A program made the translations under genes and the position numbers. DNA of 7,707 bases from Thermoanaerobaculales bacterium (lineage in GTDB: Bacteria; Acidobacteriota; Thermoanaerobaculia; Thermoanaerobaculales; Sulfomarinibacteraceae), in the NCBI GenBank assembly GCA_029938595.1, contig JAOZUP010000187.1, forward strand, positions 1-7,707, written 5' to 3'. This document shows positions 5,819-7,707 of the stretch, in pieces. The stretch's first letter is position 1; every line of letters begins with the position of its first letter. The notes under the pieces are model-generated. The model had not been told where the DNA came from. It ran no database searches and saw only the letters and a program-made list of their open reading frames with translations.

Positions 5819-5834
5819 CCGCCCATGTCGGCAA
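5806..5834 (-). promoter_or_regulatory. Candidate promoter of the B2-B1-AI-2E operon
   Basis: Read on the minus strand, TTGCCG (5829-5834) and CAGAAT (5806-5811) are 17 bases apart and match four of six consensus bases each. The start would fall near 5799, giving a leader of about 27 bases before the B2 ATG. The -35 box lies inside the first codons of the ABC gene, so the two divergent promoters overlap and could compete. Confidence 0.35.
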
Positions 5835-7657
5835 CCACCGATCTCGCCACGACCTTCCGGAACCAGTTGCCATACCTCCCGCGCGCCCTGCGGTTGGTGT
5901 GGAACGCGGCCCCCCGATGGACCGCCGCATGGCTGTTTCTCCTTGTTGGCCAGGGGTTGTTACCGGTCGCGCTGGTCTACCTGACGCGGATTGTGGTCGA
6001 TCGGCTGACGCTGGTTGCAGGAACCGGGGCCTCGTGGGAGGCGCTTCGAGGGGTCCTCCTACCAGGCGGTCTGATGGCGGGCCTCATCCTCCTCTCCGAG
6101 GCCCTCCGGGCCGGCGCCCGCCTCGTTCGAACTGCACAAGCCGACCATGTGCGGGACCACGTCAGCGGGTTGATCCACGAACACACAATCGCCGCTGACC
6201 TCGCCCAGTTCGAATCGCCTGAGTACCACGATCGACTCTACCGCGCACGCACCGACTCCCACGAACGGCCGGTCGCACTGGTCCAGAACCTCGGCGCTCT
6301 CATGCAGAATGCGCTCACCCTGGCGGCGATGGCACTGGTACTCGTTCAATTCGGATGGTGGGTACCGCTGGTCCTCGTGGCGAGCACGGCGCCGGCCCTG
6401 GCGGTGGTCGCACGTCACGCTGTCCGACGCCATCGCTGGTCCGTGCACAGCACCCCCGACTCTCGCCGTACCTGGTACTACGACTGGCTCCTTTGCACTC
6501 GTGAAACCGCGCCCGAGATCCGGATCTTCGACCTTGGCACCCGCTTCTCCCATGCTTTCCAGCAAATTCGCGACCGGCTGCGACGCCAACGGCTCGTGCT
6601 CAGCCGGGCCGAAGCTCTGTCGGAAATGGCGGCGGCCGGGTTCGCCCTCGCGACCACCGGCGCATTGCTCGCCTGGATGGTTTCACGAACCGTCAGCGGG
6701 ACGGTCACCCTCGGCGATCTGGCCATGTTCCTCCAGGCATTCGTACAGGGCCAGAAGTTGACGCGATCGCTGCTCGAAACCGTCGGCCAGACCTGGGCCA
6801 ACATGCTCTTTCTCGAGAATCTGTTCGGATTTTTGGCAGTGGAACCTGAGATCTCGGATCCCTCGCAGCCCCTGGCTGCGCCATCGGATCGCCCGCCGGC
6901 GATCCGCGTGCGGGGGGTTGGCTTCGCCTATCCGGACGCGAGGGCGCCGGTCTTTTCCGACCTCGACCTCGAGGTTCCGGCCGGATCCGTGGCGGCTCTT
7001 CTCGGAGCCAACGGCGCCGGCAAGAGCACGCTCTTCAAGCTATTGTGCCGCCTCTACGACCCGCAAAGTGGAGTCGTCGAAATCGGAGGCACCGATCTCC
7101 GCGACCTTCCGATCGCCGAGGTTCGGCAGCTCGTCACGGTACTCTTTCAGGAACCCGTGCACTTCAGCGAAACCGTTCGCAGAAATATCACCCTCGGCGA
7201 GGCGCATCGTGAGGCAACCCTTCCCGCCCTCGAAACGGCAGTCGCCGCGGCCGGGGCCGGCGGAATCGTCACCCGCCTCCCGGACGGGCTCGATACCATT
7301 CTCGGCACCTGGTTTGCCGGCGGCGCGGAGCTTTCAGTCGGCGAGTGGCAGCGCATCGCGCTCGCGCGTGCGATTCTCCGCCCTTCTCCTGTGCTCCTTC
7401 TTGACGAACCGACATCATCAATGGATTCATGGGCCGAGAGCGCGTGGGTGCGAAACCTCGGGCAATTGGCCGGCAGCCGCACCGTCATCCTCATCACCCA
7501 CCGTCTGACCACCGCCATGCACGCCGACCGGATCCACATCATGGATGAGGGCCGGGTCGTCGAGTCCGGCAGCCACCGCGAGCTCCTCGAAGCCGACGGA
7601 GCCTACAAGGCGGCCTGGGTGGCGCAGTTCGGCGATGAGGGGCCGCGGACAGATTAG
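5825..7657 (+). CDS. ABC transporter, fused permease and ATPase (half-exporter, RiPP-type context)
   Basis: This 610-aa type IV ABC half-exporter would act as a homodimer in the inner membrane. The membrane domain spans about residues 30-335, with hydrophobic segments near 33-56, 78-92, 156-196 (two) and 266-308 (two). The ATPase domain (about 358-600) has Walker A GANGAGKST (394-402), the Q-loop Gln in FQEP (442), the signature LSVGE (503-507), Walker B VLLLDEP (523-529) and the switch His in ITHR (559). The signature departs from LSGGQ in a way I associate with exporters near lasso and lanthipeptide genes. There is no N-terminal C39 peptidase domain, so leader removal would be left to the divergent B2 protein. 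Loading of the mature peptide for export or self-immunity is inferred. No Shine-Dalgarno precedes the ATG. The stop codon lies in a tandem repeat. A lipid or drug exporter is the alternative. Confidence 0.92.
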   Translation: MSATTDLATTFRNQLPYLPRALRLVWNAAPRWTAAWLFLLVGQGLLPVALVYLTRIVVDRLTLVAGTGASWEALRGVLLPGGLMAGLILLSEALRAGARLVRTAQADHVRDHVSGLIHEHTIAADLAQFESPEYHDRLYRARTDSHERPVALVQNLGALMQNALTLAAMALVLVQFGWWVPLVLVASTAPALAVVARHAVRRHRWSVHSTPDSRRTWYYDWLLCTRETAPEIRIFDLGTRFSHAFQQIRDRLRRQRLVLSRAEALSEMAAAGFALATTGALLAWMVSRTVSGTVTLGDLAMFLQAFVQGQKLTRSLLETVGQTWANMLFLENLFGFLAVEPEISDPSQPLAAPSDRPPAIRVRGVGFAYPDARAPVFSDLDLEVPAGSVAALLGANGAGKSTLFKLLCRLYDPQSGVVEIGGTDLRDLPIAEVRQLVTVLFQEPVHFSETVRRNITLGEAHREATLPALETAVAAAGAGGIVTRLPDGLDTILGTWFAGGAELSVGEWQRIALARAILRPSPVLLLDEPTSSMDSWAESAWVRNLGQLAGSRTVILITHRLTTAMHADRIHIMDEGRVVESGSHRELLEADGAYKAAWVAQFGDEGPRTD

Positions 7658-7675
7658 GAATTAGGAATTAGGAAT
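7653..7675. repeat. ATTAGGA heptamer tandem repeat
   Basis: Three perfect copies of ATTAGGA follow one another and end in a partial AT. The ABC gene stop codon TAG (7655-7657) lies inside the first copy, so the repeat begins at the very end of the gene. It is AT-rich in a GC-rich setting. Similar heptamer arrays are common between genes of some environmental bacteria, but their role is unknown to me. Confidence 0.8.
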
Positions 7676-7681
7676 GCCGCC

Positions 7682-7695
7682 TGCACACCCGTGCA
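7682..7695 (+). terminator. Small hairpin after the ABC gene, weak terminator candidate
   Basis: TGCAC (7682-7686) and GTGCA (7691-7695) form a 5-bp stem with the loop ACCC, followed by AAAATTT. The stem is short and the T-run is only three bases, so termination here is doubtful. The window ends 12 bases later. Confidence 0.25.
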
Positions 7696-7707
7696 AAATT
7701 TCGGATT

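Noticed and set aside
5773..5824. Precursor peptide gene in the gap between B2 and the ABC exporter
   Set aside because: The gap is 52 bases and appears filled by promoter elements. No start, Shine-Dalgarno and stop combination fits a precursor there.
5042..7657. A complete classical lasso peptide cluster
   Set aside because: No McjC-type cyclase and no precursor can be seen, so only a partial or atypical module is supported.

Overview
The window is a high-GC, gene-dense piece of a bacterial chromosome. Nothing in it marks a plasmid or phage. The organism is probably a free-living environmental bacterium. The mix of a GspG-like pseudopilin, a bactofilin, an AI-2E-type exporter and a split lasso-type B1/B2 pair, together with the short-period intergenic repeats, reminds me of Acidobacteriota (Thermoanaerobaculia-like) genomes. 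That is an impression rather than something the sequence proves, and no taxonomic marker gene is present.

Bases 1-2431 hold a forward pair: a cytoplasmic M20 (carboxypeptidase G2-like) metallopeptidase and a thiolase with its own strong Shine-Dalgarno sequence. The peptidase start overlaps the possible last codons of an upstream gene that lies mostly outside the window. Bases 2432-2752 are non-coding. They contain a weak hairpin after the thiolase, a striking array of CGATAGCGAT words on both strands that can fold into a long hairpin, and a decayed-looking inverted repeat region.

An orphan GspG-like pseudopilin (2753-3214, minus strand) is divergent from a tRNA-Gly(CCC) gene (3324-3399) and a bactofilin (3433-3894). 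The bactofilin is convergent with the next operon, and the two stop codons overlap within four bases.

Bases 3891-7657 form a divergon. Leftward runs a tightly coupled operon: a lasso-type B2 transglutaminase-like peptidase, a PqqD/B1-type RiPP recognition protein and an AI-2E family transporter, with ATGA and GTGA junctions. Rightward runs a 610-aa ABC half-exporter with no peptidase domain. Only 52 bases separate the two start codons, and overlapping promoters can be proposed there; the ABC transcript looks leaderless. B1 would bind a leader peptide, B2 would cut it and the ABC protein would export the product. However, no precursor peptide and no McjC-type asparagine-synthetase-like cyclase lie in the window, so this is an incomplete or non-canonical RiPP module. 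It is the most interesting part of the window. The sequence ends just after the ABC gene in a 7-bp ATTAGGA tandem repeat.
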